Assembly (NCBI GenBank): GCA_964387025.1
Contig: CAYLUZ010000003.1
Location: forward strand, 1-64,000
From: PNON01 sp964387025
GTDB taxonomy: Bacteria; Chloroflexota; Anaerolineae; Anaerolineales; Anaerolineaceae
Direction of reading: 5' to 3'
DNA: 64,000 nt
Below, in pieces: positions 1-7,746 of this stretch (within the stretch, counting starts at the first letter, position 1; each line of letters begins with the position of its first letter). Under the pieces are notes generated by a model that was given only the letters and a program-made list of their open reading frames with translations, was not told the origin of the DNA and did no database searches. The position numbers and the translations under genes are program-made.

Positions 1-154
1 GCCCGCATTTTTCGTCATTAATAATCCGGCCTGGCTCCGTTTCCCAGCGCGACCAAGTGTTATTGTGATTATTCCCTTCCACCTGATGAGAGGCAGTGGC
101 TGTCCCCCAAAGAAATCCTTTGGGAAAATGATAGGCTGCATCAAACTCGGTCAT
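1..154 (-). CDS. Glycoside hydrolase family 1 (beta-glucosidase-like), N-terminal fragment
   Basis: The first 51 codons of a gene that runs off the left edge. Translation from the ATG at 154 gives MTEFDAAYHFPKGFLWGTAT, then ASHQVEGNNHNNTWSRWE. This is the N-terminal signature of GH1 enzymes: the FPKGFLWGTATAS strand, the Gln of the sugar-binding pocket, and the VEG loop followed by a conserved W..WE. GH1 enzymes hydrolyse beta-glucosides or beta-galactosides in the cytoplasm through two catalytic glutamates, which lie beyond the fragment. A GGAG ribosome-binding site sits 8 nt upstream of the ATG. The family is clear; the substrate cannot be told from this part. Confidence 0.85.
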   Translation of the reverse strand, partial: MTEFDAAYHFPKGFLWGTATASHQVEGNNHNNTWSRWETEPGRIINDEKCG

Positions 155-220
155 AGAATGCTCCAATTGAAAAAAATATCTGCTTAGTTGATATTATGTT
201 CACAATACTGATATGGTTTA

Positions 221-1096
221 TTACACTTCCCACACCCGAACAATTTTATCAGCAGATCCGCTGGCCAGGTACTTACCATTCGGGGAAAAGGCTACGGCAT
301 ATACACCTTTTGCGTCCACTGGCAATTCATCGACCTGAATTCCATCTTCAATCCTGAAAACCTTGACCATGAACTCGCATCCGACTGCCAGAATTTTCCC
401 GTCTGGAGACAAATTGATCGGAAATAACCCTCTCTGCTTGATAGGTATGGATTTTTCCTCAACCCAAGAGGTGGTATTCCAGTAGCGGATGGTGCCGTCA
501 TATCCGGTGGAGATCAATAATTCTCCGTCCAGACTGAGCGATAGGCTGGTTACCGTGGTTGAGTGACCTTTCAAGCGTTGAATCAGCGTTCCATCCGGAA
601 CTGACATCACCAGGATATCGCCGCCAATCCCGCCTGAAGCCAGGAAATAGCCATCCTGAGTAAACTGTACTGCAGCCACATTCTTGGGGTGGTCATTGTA
701 AGTCAATACCAGTTCTCCAGTAGCAGTATTCCACAGTTTCACTTTGGCATCATACGAGCATGAAGCGATCAGGCTGCCATCCGGCGAATACTGCACGCAG
801 GCAACCGTGTTGCGGTGGCTATGGAGCACACCCCTGTTTACCCCATCAGGATAGCTCCATAGGCGCAAGTCTGTATCCGTTGAACCGGATACCAGAGTCT
901 TCCCATCGGGGGAGAAAGCCAGGCAGTTAACGCTTTTTTCGTGTCCAGCGAATTCGCAGGTAGGGCTCCATTCTTTAACAGACCACAGCTTGATAAGTGC
1001 ATCCATCCCGCAGGAAAGCAGGTGTTTTGAATCCGGAGAGAAGATAACCCCGGCTACATGACTGGTGTGGGCTACTATTTCGGTTACCTTTTTCAT
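221..1096 (-). CDS. WD40 repeat protein, seven-bladed beta-propeller
   Basis: A 291-residue protein made entirely of WD40 repeats. Seven units of about 40 residues can be counted, each with a GH-like or equivalent turn, a FSPDG strand-turn and a closing LW/VW dipeptide (IKLWSV, LRLWSY, VKLWNT, ILVMSV, IRYWNT, VKVFRI, VRVWEV). Blades 4 and 6 are the most degenerate. Seven units are enough for one closed propeller, normally a protein-interaction platform. There is no signal peptide, membrane segment or fused kinase domain, so it is probably cytoplasmic. The start was placed at 1096 because GGTGGGAG lies just upstream; an in-frame ATG at 1117 has no ribosome-binding site. The binding partner is unknown. 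Confidence 0.85.
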   Translation of the reverse strand: MKKVTEIVAHTSHVAGVIFSPDSKHLLSCGMDALIKLWSVKEWSPTCEFAGHEKSVNCLAFSPDGKTLVSGSTDTDLRLWSYPDGVNRGVLHSHRNTVACVQYSPDGSLIASCSYDAKVKLWNTATGELVLTYNDHPKNVAAVQFTQDGYFLASGGIGGDILVMSVPDGTLIQRLKGHSTTVTSLSLSLDGELLISTGYDGTIRYWNTTSWVEEKSIPIKQRGLFPINLSPDGKILAVGCEFMVKVFRIEDGIQVDELPVDAKGVYAVAFSPNGKYLASGSADKIVRVWEV

Positions 1097-1212
1097 GGAA
1101 TGTTTCTCCCACCTCAAAATTCAAAATAAAAATTAATATACTCTAATATCCTAATCGACAATATCGTTATAAACCGAAGTGACCTTAAAACCAACACATC
1201 GTGGTGGAATTC

Positions 1213-2097
1213 CTAATGGGTAACAACAATCGAACTAATCATCGCATCCAGGTCTGCAAGTGAGGGAGTGAATGTCTCAAATGGCTGCGTATCAAGATTC
1301 GCACGCAACAAGTTAGTATATTGCTCGTAGTTCGCATAGAACTGATCCATATCTGATGGTAACGGATTGTCGTATGTGGCCTGCAATGATGGATGATTAA
1401 CCGGTAAGGTGGCGCTAATCCAATATTTCCCATCTGAAGTTAATCCCTGGAAAGAGTAGAACAGATCGTGGTTGTTGATCGGCATGATGGCTTGTCCATA
1501 TTGAGTTAAATATCGAATACCACTGCCGTTTTGAAAGTCCAGATAAACTGGATTTGATAAGAAAACCTGTGCTGCATTCCACAATGGAAGGATTGGTACG
1601 TTTCCTGGATTATCTGATTTTTCCAGGATGATCTTTTGTAATTCGGCTACCCGATCAGTAACTCCCGGTTCGATTGCAATGAAGTCCTGCACCGGATAAA
1701 CATTTATACTGGCTTTGTGAAATGTATCAGAAAGAACAAATCCGGTGAATGTCATTTCTTCATGTTGGGGTGCAACCTCCCAGGGAGCGACCTGATCGGA
1801 TGACGAGACAACCGCCACAATTGTGGATTGGGCTGAACTGGCAACGGATGGTGGAAGATTAAAGCTGAACCAGTTCAATTGAATTAAGAGACCAGTATCT
1901 GCAGAGGGTTGTGAAGTATCAGTAACTTCTGGAATCACCTCTGTGATTGTGGGAATTGGAGGTGGTGGAACAAGGGTGTCAGGATAAGGCACAGTGATGG
2001 GTGGGGGTTCAGGAGTGGGAGTTCGAGTCGAGAAATTGCACGCAAGGCTGACCAGTATTGTGACCAAAATAAGGAGGGTGACGGTTTTTCTATGCAT
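1213..2097 (-). CDS. Predicted lipoprotein of unknown function
   Basis: A 294-residue protein with a lipoprotein signal: a basic N-terminus (MHRKT), a hydrophobic stretch and the lipobox VSLAC, with the lipidated Cys near residue 20. A Pro/Thr-rich linker (TPTPEPPPIT and PPPPIPTITE) follows to about residue 65, as is common in exported proteins of this type. The remainder is a globular domain I do not recognise. It should be anchored on the outer face of the cytoplasmic membrane. Its ATG lies 15 bp after the thiolase stop, with AAAGGAG between, so the two genes are probably cotranscribed. No function is assigned. Confidence 0.75.
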   Translation of the reverse strand: MHRKTVTLLILVTILVSLACNFSTRTPTPEPPPITVPYPDTLVPPPPIPTITEVIPEVTDTSQPSADTGLLIQLNWFSFNLPPSVASSAQSTIVAVVSSSDQVAPWEVAPQHEEMTFTGFVLSDTFHKASINVYPVQDFIAIEPGVTDRVAELQKIILEKSDNPGNVPILPLWNAAQVFLSNPVYLDFQNGSGIRYLTQYGQAIMPINNHDLFYSFQGLTSDGKYWISATLPVNHPSLQATYDNPLPSDMDQFYANYEQYTNLLRANLDTQPFETFTPSLADLDAMISSIVVTH

Positions 2098-2112
2098 CGA
2101 ATTCTCCTTTGT

Positions 2113-3330
2113 TTATTTTATCCATTCGATGATCATGGCTTCACCCTGACCTACGCCGATACACAGGGTGGCTAATCCGTAAAATGGTACGGGTAAGTTA
2201 TCCGCTCGGTGTTGCATCTCATTTAGTAAGGTGACCATGATCCGTGCACCCGAGCAGCCCAGCGGGTGGCCAAGGGCTACAGAGCCGCCATTCACATTGG
2301 TGCGGTCGTGTGGCAACCCCAATTCCCGCATACAAGCAAGGGCTTGAACAGCAAATGCTTCGTTGATCTCGGCCAGACCGATCTGATCGATGGTCAAACC
2401 GGCTTTAGCAAGCGCTTTGCGGGTGGCATAGATCGGTCCCAATCCCATGACGCGTGGTTCCAGACCAATAATAGCAGAAGAAATAAACCGGGCTTTTGGT
2501 TTTAATCCAAGAGAGCGAGCTTTATCAGCGCTCATAATCAACACCGCAGCAGCACCGTCATTCAAACCAGAAGAGTTTCCGGCGGTGACAGTTCCATCCT
2601 TTTTGAAAGCTGGCTTAAGTCTGCCCAGTGATTCCAACGAGGTATCTCTACGCGGGCGTTCATCCTTCGTGACAACAACCGGTTCGCCTTTACGGCTTGG
2701 TATTGGAACTGGCAATATCTCATTCGCGAATTTATCTGAATCCATTGCAGCGATTGCCCTTTGATGGCTGGCGAGAGCAAAGGCATCCTGCTCTTCCCGA
2801 GTGATGTGCATTTCTTCGGCGATATTCTCGGCGGTCTCACCCATAGGTTGGGTGCCATGCATTTCAGTCAACCGCGGATTGGTGAATCTCCAACCCATGG
2901 CCGTATCATAAGCAGTCAGATTGCCGAATGGATATGCCTGCTCGGCTTTGCTAAAAACATATGGAGCACGCGACATGCTCTCCACACCGCCGGCAATATA
3001 GATCTCTCCATCCCCGGCGCGAATGGCGCGGGCAGCCTGGTTGATGGCTTCCAGCCCTGAGGCGCACAGACGGTTGATGGTCACTGCGGGAACAGACACT
3101 GGCAGGCCGGCTAAAAGCGTGGCCATGCGGGCGATATTGCGGTTGTCTTCACCAGCCTGGTTGGTACAGCCAACGAACACCTCGTCCACACTGGCGGGGT
3201 CCAACTTGTTGCGATCTACCATCGCTTTGATCACTAGTGCAGTCAGGTCATCCGGTCTGATGGATGATAGCGCTCCACCCAGGGCACCAATGGGAGTCCG
3301 GATCGCATCGACAATTACAGCTTCAGGCAT
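2113..3330 (-). CDS. Thiolase (acetyl-CoA C-acetyltransferase / 3-oxoacyl-CoA thiolase)
   Basis: A 405-residue thiolase II-family enzyme that condenses two acyl-CoAs or cleaves 3-oxoacyl-CoA. The nucleophilic Cys is C89 in NRLCASG. The other family motifs are NEAFA, GHPLGCSGAR (His near 355) and a C-terminal LCIGVGQGEA (acid/base Cys near 390). That last motif usually reads CIGGGQG, so one glycine is replaced by valine. Length and motifs fit either acetoacetyl-CoA thiolase or the longer-chain/3-oxoadipyl type, and the sequence alone does not decide. The start at 3330 was chosen because GGAGGTGA lies directly upstream; an in-frame ATG at 3342 overlaps that ribosome-binding site. The lipoprotein gene follows. 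Confidence 0.9.
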   Translation of the reverse strand: MPEAVIVDAIRTPIGALGGALSSIRPDDLTALVIKAMVDRNKLDPASVDEVFVGCTNQAGEDNRNIARMATLLAGLPVSVPAVTINRLCASGLEAINQAARAIRAGDGEIYIAGGVESMSRAPYVFSKAEQAYPFGNLTAYDTAMGWRFTNPRLTEMHGTQPMGETAENIAEEMHITREEQDAFALASHQRAIAAMDSDKFANEILPVPIPSRKGEPVVVTKDERPRRDTSLESLGRLKPAFKKDGTVTAGNSSGLNDGAAAVLIMSADKARSLGLKPKARFISSAIIGLEPRVMGLGPIYATRKALAKAGLTIDQIGLAEINEAFAVQALACMRELGLPHDRTNVNGGSVALGHPLGCSGARIMVTLLNEMQHRADNLPVPFYGLATLCIGVGQGEAMIIEWIK

Positions 3331-3352
3331 ATTCACCTCCATATATAAAATA

Positions 3353-3361
3353 ATTGTAGCA
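3353..3361 (-). promoter_or_regulatory. Extended -10 promoter of the thiolase gene
   Basis: Read on the minus strand this is TGC-TACAAT, an extended -10 element. It ends 22 nt before the thiolase ATG, leaving room for a short leader with the GGAGGTGA site. There is no good -35, as is usual for TGn promoters. It is divergent from the ilv promoter. Confidence 0.5.
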
Positions 3362-3444
3362 CTAGAAATAAAAGCTAAAAGGGTTTGTTTATCACTTTTT
3401 TCTGACCAATATAGTACAGCATCTCACATAATGGGACAAAGCTA

Positions 3445-3473
3445 TTGACTTTGCAATTTCAAATCCTTATACT
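3445..3473 (+). promoter_or_regulatory. Promoter of the ilv-leu operon
   Basis: TTGACT at 3445-3450 and TATACT at 3468-3473, separated by exactly 17 bp: a near-consensus housekeeping sigma-factor promoter. Transcription should start near 3479-3481, about 10 nt before the leader-peptide ATG. The same arrangement precedes the methionine leader (TTGACT-17-TAAACT) and pruA (TTGACG-17-TATACT). Confidence 0.8.
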
Positions 3474-3490
3474 AAGCTAATTAAATCAAT

Positions 3491-3595
3491 ATGAACATTT
3501 CTTCTTACCTCTTCCTTGCAGTCATTATTCTTTCGGTCCTTATTCTTAAGGACCTAAAACTTGTTGGGAGGCTGGAAGAGGTGAAAACAAAGTAG
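3491..3595 (+). CDS. ilv operon leader peptide (34 residues, Ile/Leu/Val-rich)
   Basis: A 34-codon ORF starting about 10 nt after the predicted transcription start and ending 32 nt before the attenuator hairpin. It begins MNISSYLFLAVIILSVLILK. Codons 9-19 read L-A-V-I-I-L-S-V-L-I-L, nine of eleven being branched-chain codons, and codons 22-31 add more Leu and Val. Placed before an operon that makes exactly these amino acids, the composition is that of an attenuator leader peptide such as ilvL of enterobacteria. There is no evident Shine-Dalgarno site and the 5' UTR is very short, so initiation may be near-leaderless. The peptide probably has no role of its own; its translation rate is the sensor. 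Confidence 0.75.
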   Translation: MNISSYLFLAVIILSVLILKDLKLVGRLEEVKTK

Positions 3596-3648
3596 GTATA
3601 GCAAAACTTACAACACCAAATTAAGACAAAGCCACCCAAACGGGTGGT
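3507..3648 (+). promoter_or_regulatory. Attenuator RNA of the ilv operon with alternative pairings
   Basis: Four pairings can be read. (a) ACCTCTTCC at 3507-3515 is perfectly complementary to GGAAGAGGT at 3574-3582. (b) Inside it, GGTCCTTA at 3535-3542 pairs with TAAGGACC at 3547-3554, a perfect 8-bp hairpin. (c) GTTGGGAGG at 3563-3571 can pair with CCACCCAAAC at 3632-3641, with one bulge and one mismatch, and so occupy the terminator's 5' arm. (d) The terminator itself. Inference: stalling at Ile/Leu/Val codons would block (a) and (b) and allow (c), permitting read-through; unhindered translation would favour (d). The pairings are visible; the switching logic is inferred. Confidence 0.6.
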
Positions 3649-3656
3649 TTTTTATT
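3628..3656 (+). terminator. Intrinsic terminator (ilv attenuator)
   Basis: Stem CCACCC/GGGTGG with loop AAAC, extended by AAAG on the 5' side pairing with T residues on the 3' side, followed by TTTTTT ATTTT. It lies 17 nt before ilvD and after the leader peptide, so it can only serve conditional termination ahead of the operon. Confidence 0.8.
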
Positions 3657-3672
3657 TTCACACTGGAGCTGT

Positions 3673-5340
3673 ATGCGATCTGATCAAATAAAAAAAGGAA
3701 TGGATAAATCCCCACACCGGGCACTACTCAAAGCGACCGGAGTCACTGATGCCGATATGTCCAAACCATTCATTGCCGTTGTCAATTCTTATGTGGATAT
3801 CATTCCCGGCCATGTTCATTTGCAGGAGTTTGCGAAACTTGTGAAAAGTGCCATCCGGGCTGCCGGTGGTGTTCCTTTTGAGTTCAATACGATCGGTGTG
3901 GATGATGGAATTGCAATGGGGCATGCCGGAATGAAGTATTCCCTGCCATCCCGCGAATTGATTGCCGATTGTGTGGAAACTATGATCGAAGCTCACCGCT
4001 TCGATGGCATGGTGTGTATCCCGAACTGCGACAAGATCGTACCGGGCATGCTGATGGCAGCCATGCGGGTTAACATCCCCACAATATTCGTCTCGGGTGG
4101 GCCGATGCCGGCAGGCCGCACACCAGATGGTGACCTGGTGGATTTGATATCGGTCTTCGAGGGTGTCGGCGCCTACCAGGCTGGAAAGATCGATGCTGCC
4201 CGATTGAAGGTTTTGGAAGATTTTGCCTGCCCCTCATGTGGTTCATGCTCCGGGATGTTCACTGCAAACAGCATGAATTGTTTGATGGAAGCACTCGGCC
4301 TGGCATTGCCTTATAACGGATCAGCACTGGCAAAAACCCCTGAACGCGAAGAACTGGCACGTCGGGCTGGAGCTTTGATCCTGGACCTCGTGGCCAGGGA
4401 TATTACACCACGCAGTATTGCTACGATGGATGCTTTTGATGATGCTTTTGTGCTGGATATGGCGATGGGTGGCTCTTCAAACACAGTTCTGCATGGTATC
4501 GCGATTGCTCGTGAAGGCGAAATTGAGTATCCCCTTTCCCGCTTGAATGAAATTTCTTCCGGGACTCCTCATTTATGTAAGGTCAGCCCTTCCGGTAAAT
4601 GGCACATGGAGGATGTTCACCGGGCTGGGGGTATACCGGCAATTTTAAATGAGGTTCACAAAACAACCGGATCATTACACCTTGACCGAATGACTGTGAG
4701 TGGTAAATTTCTGCGCATAGCTGTTGAAAACACTGAGATTAAGGATGAGGAAGTAATTCACAAGGCTGCTAATGCACATTCAGCCGGAGGTGGTTTGGCG
4801 TGTTTGTTTGGCAACCTGGCACCAGACGGAGCAGTCATTAAAACCGGCGGAGTCATCCCCTCGATGCGAAAGTTCAGTGGACCTGCAAGGGTTTACGAGT
4901 CTCAGGACAGTGCTCTTGCCGGCATTTTAGCTGGCGAAGTCAAATCCGGAGAAGTGGTGGTCATCCGGTACGAAGGCCCCCGTGGGGGACCAGGAATGCA
5001 GGAGATGCTTTCCCCTACCAGTGCCATCATGGGCATGGGTTTGGGGGATAAAGTCGCCTTGGTCACAGATGGCCGTTTTTCAGGCGGCACGCGGGGTGCC
5101 TGTGTTGGTCATATTTCCCCGGAAGCAGCATCTGGCGGACCAATTGGCGCGGTGGAATCTGGTGACATTATTGAGCTTGATCTGGATGCGTACCGCATTA
5201 GCGTCCAATTATCTGATGAGGTTATTCAAAGCCGTTTGGCTGCATTACCACCATTCAAGTCGAAAACTGAAAGCAAATGGTTAAGGCGATATGCACATTT
5301 TGTTACCAGTGCAGACCGCGGTGCTGTGTTGGAAATCTAA
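3673..5340 (+). CDS. ilvD: Dihydroxy-acid dehydratase
   Basis: A 555-residue enzyme that dehydrates 2,3-dihydroxy-isovalerate and 2,3-dihydroxy-3-methylvalerate to the 2-oxoacids, a shared step in valine, leucine and isoleucine synthesis. Family motifs include PNCDKIVPGM (C119, K121), SGGPMPAGR, CPSCGSCSGMFTANSMNC for the iron-sulfur cluster, MGGSSNT and the C-terminal DGRFSGGTRG. Residues 38-48 read NSYVDIIPGHV, as in Escherichia-type enzymes, without the extra Cys seen in some [2Fe-2S] members. Length is typical. GGAG lies 5 nt before the ATG. It is the first structural gene after the attenuator, so it is the first to respond to branched-chain amino-acid supply. Confidence 0.97.
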   Translation: MRSDQIKKGMDKSPHRALLKATGVTDADMSKPFIAVVNSYVDIIPGHVHLQEFAKLVKSAIRAAGGVPFEFNTIGVDDGIAMGHAGMKYSLPSRELIADCVETMIEAHRFDGMVCIPNCDKIVPGMLMAAMRVNIPTIFVSGGPMPAGRTPDGDLVDLISVFEGVGAYQAGKIDAARLKVLEDFACPSCGSCSGMFTANSMNCLMEALGLALPYNGSALAKTPEREELARRAGALILDLVARDITPRSIATMDAFDDAFVLDMAMGGSSNTVLHGIAIAREGEIEYPLSRLNEISSGTPHLCKVSPSGKWHMEDVHRAGGIPAILNEVHKTTGSLHLDRMTVSGKFLRIAVENTEIKDEEVIHKAANAHSAGGGLACLFGNLAPDGAVIKTGGVIPSMRKFSGPARVYESQDSALAGILAGEVKSGEVVVIRYEGPRGGPGMQEMLSPTSAIMGMGLGDKVALVTDGRFSGGTRGACVGHISPEAASGGPIGAVESGDIIELDLDAYRISVQLSDEVIQSRLAALPPFKSKTESKWLRRYAHFVTSADRGAVLEI

Positions 5341-5391
5341 TTTAATTATTCGGACTTATTGATGAATGCAATTATTTTAAAGGAGTAGAAG

Positions 5392-7113
5392 ATGAAATAC
5401 AGTGGAGCACAGATATTATGGGAAACTTTGGTAAGGGAAGGGGTAAAAGTTGTTTTCGGATATCCGGGAGGAGCAAATCTACCGATCTATGATGCACTTC
5501 CGAATTTCCCGATTCATCATGTATTAGTGCGGCATGAGCAGGGTGCTGCCCACATGGCGGATGCTTATGCACGGGCTTCCGGCAAAGTAGGTGTGGCTCT
5601 AGCTACATCCGGCCCTGGTGCCACAAACCTGGTGACTGGAATTGCAACAGCTATGATGGATTCATCTCCAACTGTGTTCATCACCGGCCAGGTATCCAGC
5701 AAACTGTTAGGTTACGATGCATTTCAGGAGATCGATGTAACCGGAATTACCCTGCCCATCACCAAGCATAATTACCTGGTGACAGACCCGCGTGAGATCA
5801 GCCATGTTGTAAGGGAAGCCTTTCACATCGCCCGCAGCGGCAGACCCGGACCAGTGCTGGTTGATTTTACGAAGGATGCCCAGCAGACTGTCATTGATTG
5901 GCAGTATGACGATCGAGTTGTCCGAAGGATGCATGACCGGCCTGAATATAACCCGGCTCCTGATGACATTAAGCGGGCTGCGGAAATGATCCACTCTGCA
6001 AAACGGCCTGTTATCCTGGCCGGAAGGGGCGTCCTGCAAAGCGGCTGTGCAAGAGAATTGCTTGAATTCGCAGAACGTACCAATACTCCAGTAGCCATGA
6101 CCCTGCTTGGTTTGGGAGGTTTTCCTTCCAGCCATCCGTTATACCTGGGAATGATGGGTATGCACGGAGAAGCCTGGGTGAACCAGGCGATACAAGAATC
6201 AGATTTACTGTTGGCTTTCGGTATGCGGTTTGATGACCGTGTAACCGGTGACTTGAAAGCCTATGCCACAGGAGCCAAAAAAATCCATGCAGATATTGAT
6301 AAGTCTGAAATTAATAAGAATGTAAAAGTAGACCTGGGACTGATTGGTGATCTGGGCGACACTCTAAATTTACTCCTGAAGCAAATTGAACCTGCAAACC
6401 ATGACGCCTGGTTGTCCAACATTGAAGACTGGAAGGGCGACAGCGCCATGCGTGACATACAAAATCTGCCTGATACTGGGCATTTATACGCTGCACATGT
6501 CATTAATGACATCTGGAGATTTACCAATGGAAAAGCCCTGGTTGTTACTGATGTGGGTCAAAACCAGATGTGGACAGCACAGTATTACAAGCAGGAATTT
6601 CCGAATAAGTTTCTCTCTTCCGGCGGGTTGGGTACGATGGGATTTGGTCTTCCGGGAGGTATTGGGGCAAAGTTTGCCTGCCCGGATGATGAGGTTTGGG
6701 TGGTCGCCGGTGATGGCGGTATCCAGATGACAGCAGCAGAATTTTCCACCTGCGCGCAGGAAGGAATCAAGATCAATGTTGCCATTATCAATAATGGCTA
6801 TCTTGGAATGGTGCGCCAGTGGCAGGAATTTTTCTACGATAAACGATATTCAGCAACTCCGATGCAAAGTCCGGATTTTGTCAAACTGGTGGAAGCGCAT
6901 GGACTCACCGGTTTGCGGGTTACTTCCCGCGCTGATGTTGAACCTGCGCTTCAGGCAGCCCGGGCGGCAAAAGGTACGGTTGTGATCGATTTTCGAGTGG
7001 AAAAAGAAGATTCGGTCTATCCAATGGTGCCCACCGGGGCAAACCTGAAAGAAATGATTCGCCGACCGAAGCCGCAATTTGTCCTAACCGGAATGGAAGA
7101 CGCTGTTTTGTAG
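5392..7113 (+). CDS. ilvB: Acetolactate synthase, large (catalytic) subunit
   Basis: A 573-residue ThDP- and FAD-dependent enzyme that condenses two pyruvates to 2-acetolactate, or pyruvate with 2-oxobutyrate to 2-aceto-2-hydroxybutyrate. Visible features are the FGYPGGANLPIYDAL start, the catalytic Glu at position 49 in VRHEQGAAHMADAYAR, GPGATNLVTGIATA, GMRFDDRVTGD, and the ThDP/Mg motif GDGGIQMT ending in INNGYLGMVRQWQ. Length is standard. An AAAGGAG site precedes the ATG. The regulatory subunit gene follows after about 55 bp, so the holoenzyme is encoded as a pair. A diverged ThDP relative in the sugar cluster at 41018 is a separate function. Confidence 0.97.
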   Translation: MKYSGAQILWETLVREGVKVVFGYPGGANLPIYDALPNFPIHHVLVRHEQGAAHMADAYARASGKVGVALATSGPGATNLVTGIATAMMDSSPTVFITGQVSSKLLGYDAFQEIDVTGITLPITKHNYLVTDPREISHVVREAFHIARSGRPGPVLVDFTKDAQQTVIDWQYDDRVVRRMHDRPEYNPAPDDIKRAAEMIHSAKRPVILAGRGVLQSGCARELLEFAERTNTPVAMTLLGLGGFPSSHPLYLGMMGMHGEAWVNQAIQESDLLLAFGMRFDDRVTGDLKAYATGAKKIHADIDKSEINKNVKVDLGLIGDLGDTLNLLLKQIEPANHDAWLSNIEDWKGDSAMRDIQNLPDTGHLYAAHVINDIWRFTNGKALVVTDVGQNQMWTAQYYKQEFPNKFLSSGGLGTMGFGLPGGIGAKFACPDDEVWVVAGDGGIQMTAAEFSTCAQEGIKINVAIINNGYLGMVRQWQEFFYDKRYSATPMQSPDFVKLVEAHGLTGLRVTSRADVEPALQAARAAKGTVVIDFRVEKEDSVYPMVPTGANLKEMIRRPKPQFVLTGMEDAVL

Positions 7114-7168
7114 CAAGCAAAAACTAGCTGTGTATTTATAAATTTTCTTTGGAAGGTGGAATTAGTTA

Positions 7169-7693
7169 ATGTATCACACGATCGTTGTTCTTGTTGAAGA
7201 TATACCAGGTGTGTTGAACCGGGTATCTTCCCTTTTCCGCAGACGCGCATTCAATATTGCTTCTTTGACAGTAGGCCGAACCACAACCCCAGGAGTTTCA
7301 CGTATGACCATTTACCTGGAGACAGATGAAGTGAGCGCAGAGCGGTTGATCGCATACCTATATAAGCTGGTCAATGTAATCCAGGTTGAAGACTTGAATG
7401 GTACTCCCACAGTCAGCCGGGATCTGGCCATGATCAAGGTAAAAGCCACTGATGAGAACCGTACCAGCATCATGCAAATTGTGGATGTATTTCGTGCCAG
7501 GATAGTGGACGTGACCAATGCATCTTTGATCATCGAGATCACGGGCGATGAAGAAAAGATAGAGAGCTTCATTGAAGTATTAAGGCCATGGGGTGTTATT
7601 GAAATGGTACGGACAGGTGTGGTGGCCATGGCTCGCGGAATTGCTCCGTTGTATGCCAATGGCCAAGCACAAAAGGAATTTGCAGCTGTTTAG
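7169..7693 (+). CDS. ilvN: Acetolactate synthase, small (regulatory) subunit
   Basis: A 174-residue regulatory subunit with an N-terminal ACT domain (MYHTIVVLVEDIPGVLNRVS, then RRRAFNIASLTVG) that binds valine for feedback inhibition, and a C-terminal domain that activates the large subunit (ITGDEEKIESFIEVLRPWGV, then VRTGVVAMARG). It has the IlvH/IlvN long-form length. An AAGGTGG ribosome-binding site lies upstream. Product inhibition at protein level would act alongside the transcriptional attenuator. Confidence 0.96.
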   Translation: MYHTIVVLVEDIPGVLNRVSSLFRRRAFNIASLTVGRTTTPGVSRMTIYLETDEVSAERLIAYLYKLVNVIQVEDLNGTPTVSRDLAMIKVKATDENRTSIMQIVDVFRARIVDVTNASLIIEITGDEEKIESFIEVLRPWGVIEMVRTGVVAMARGIAPLYANGQAQKEFAAV

Positions 7694-7746
7694 TCCTTCA
7701 GAAATTATTCATTTATAAATTGGAACTTAATATCAGGAGTAACAAA

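Noticed and set aside
3625..3656. T-box element before ilvD (GGGTGG resembles the T-box core)
   Set aside because: GGGTGG is the 3' arm of the terminator itself, the following bases do not match the T-box (no ACCGCG), and the leader is too short for a specifier stem.
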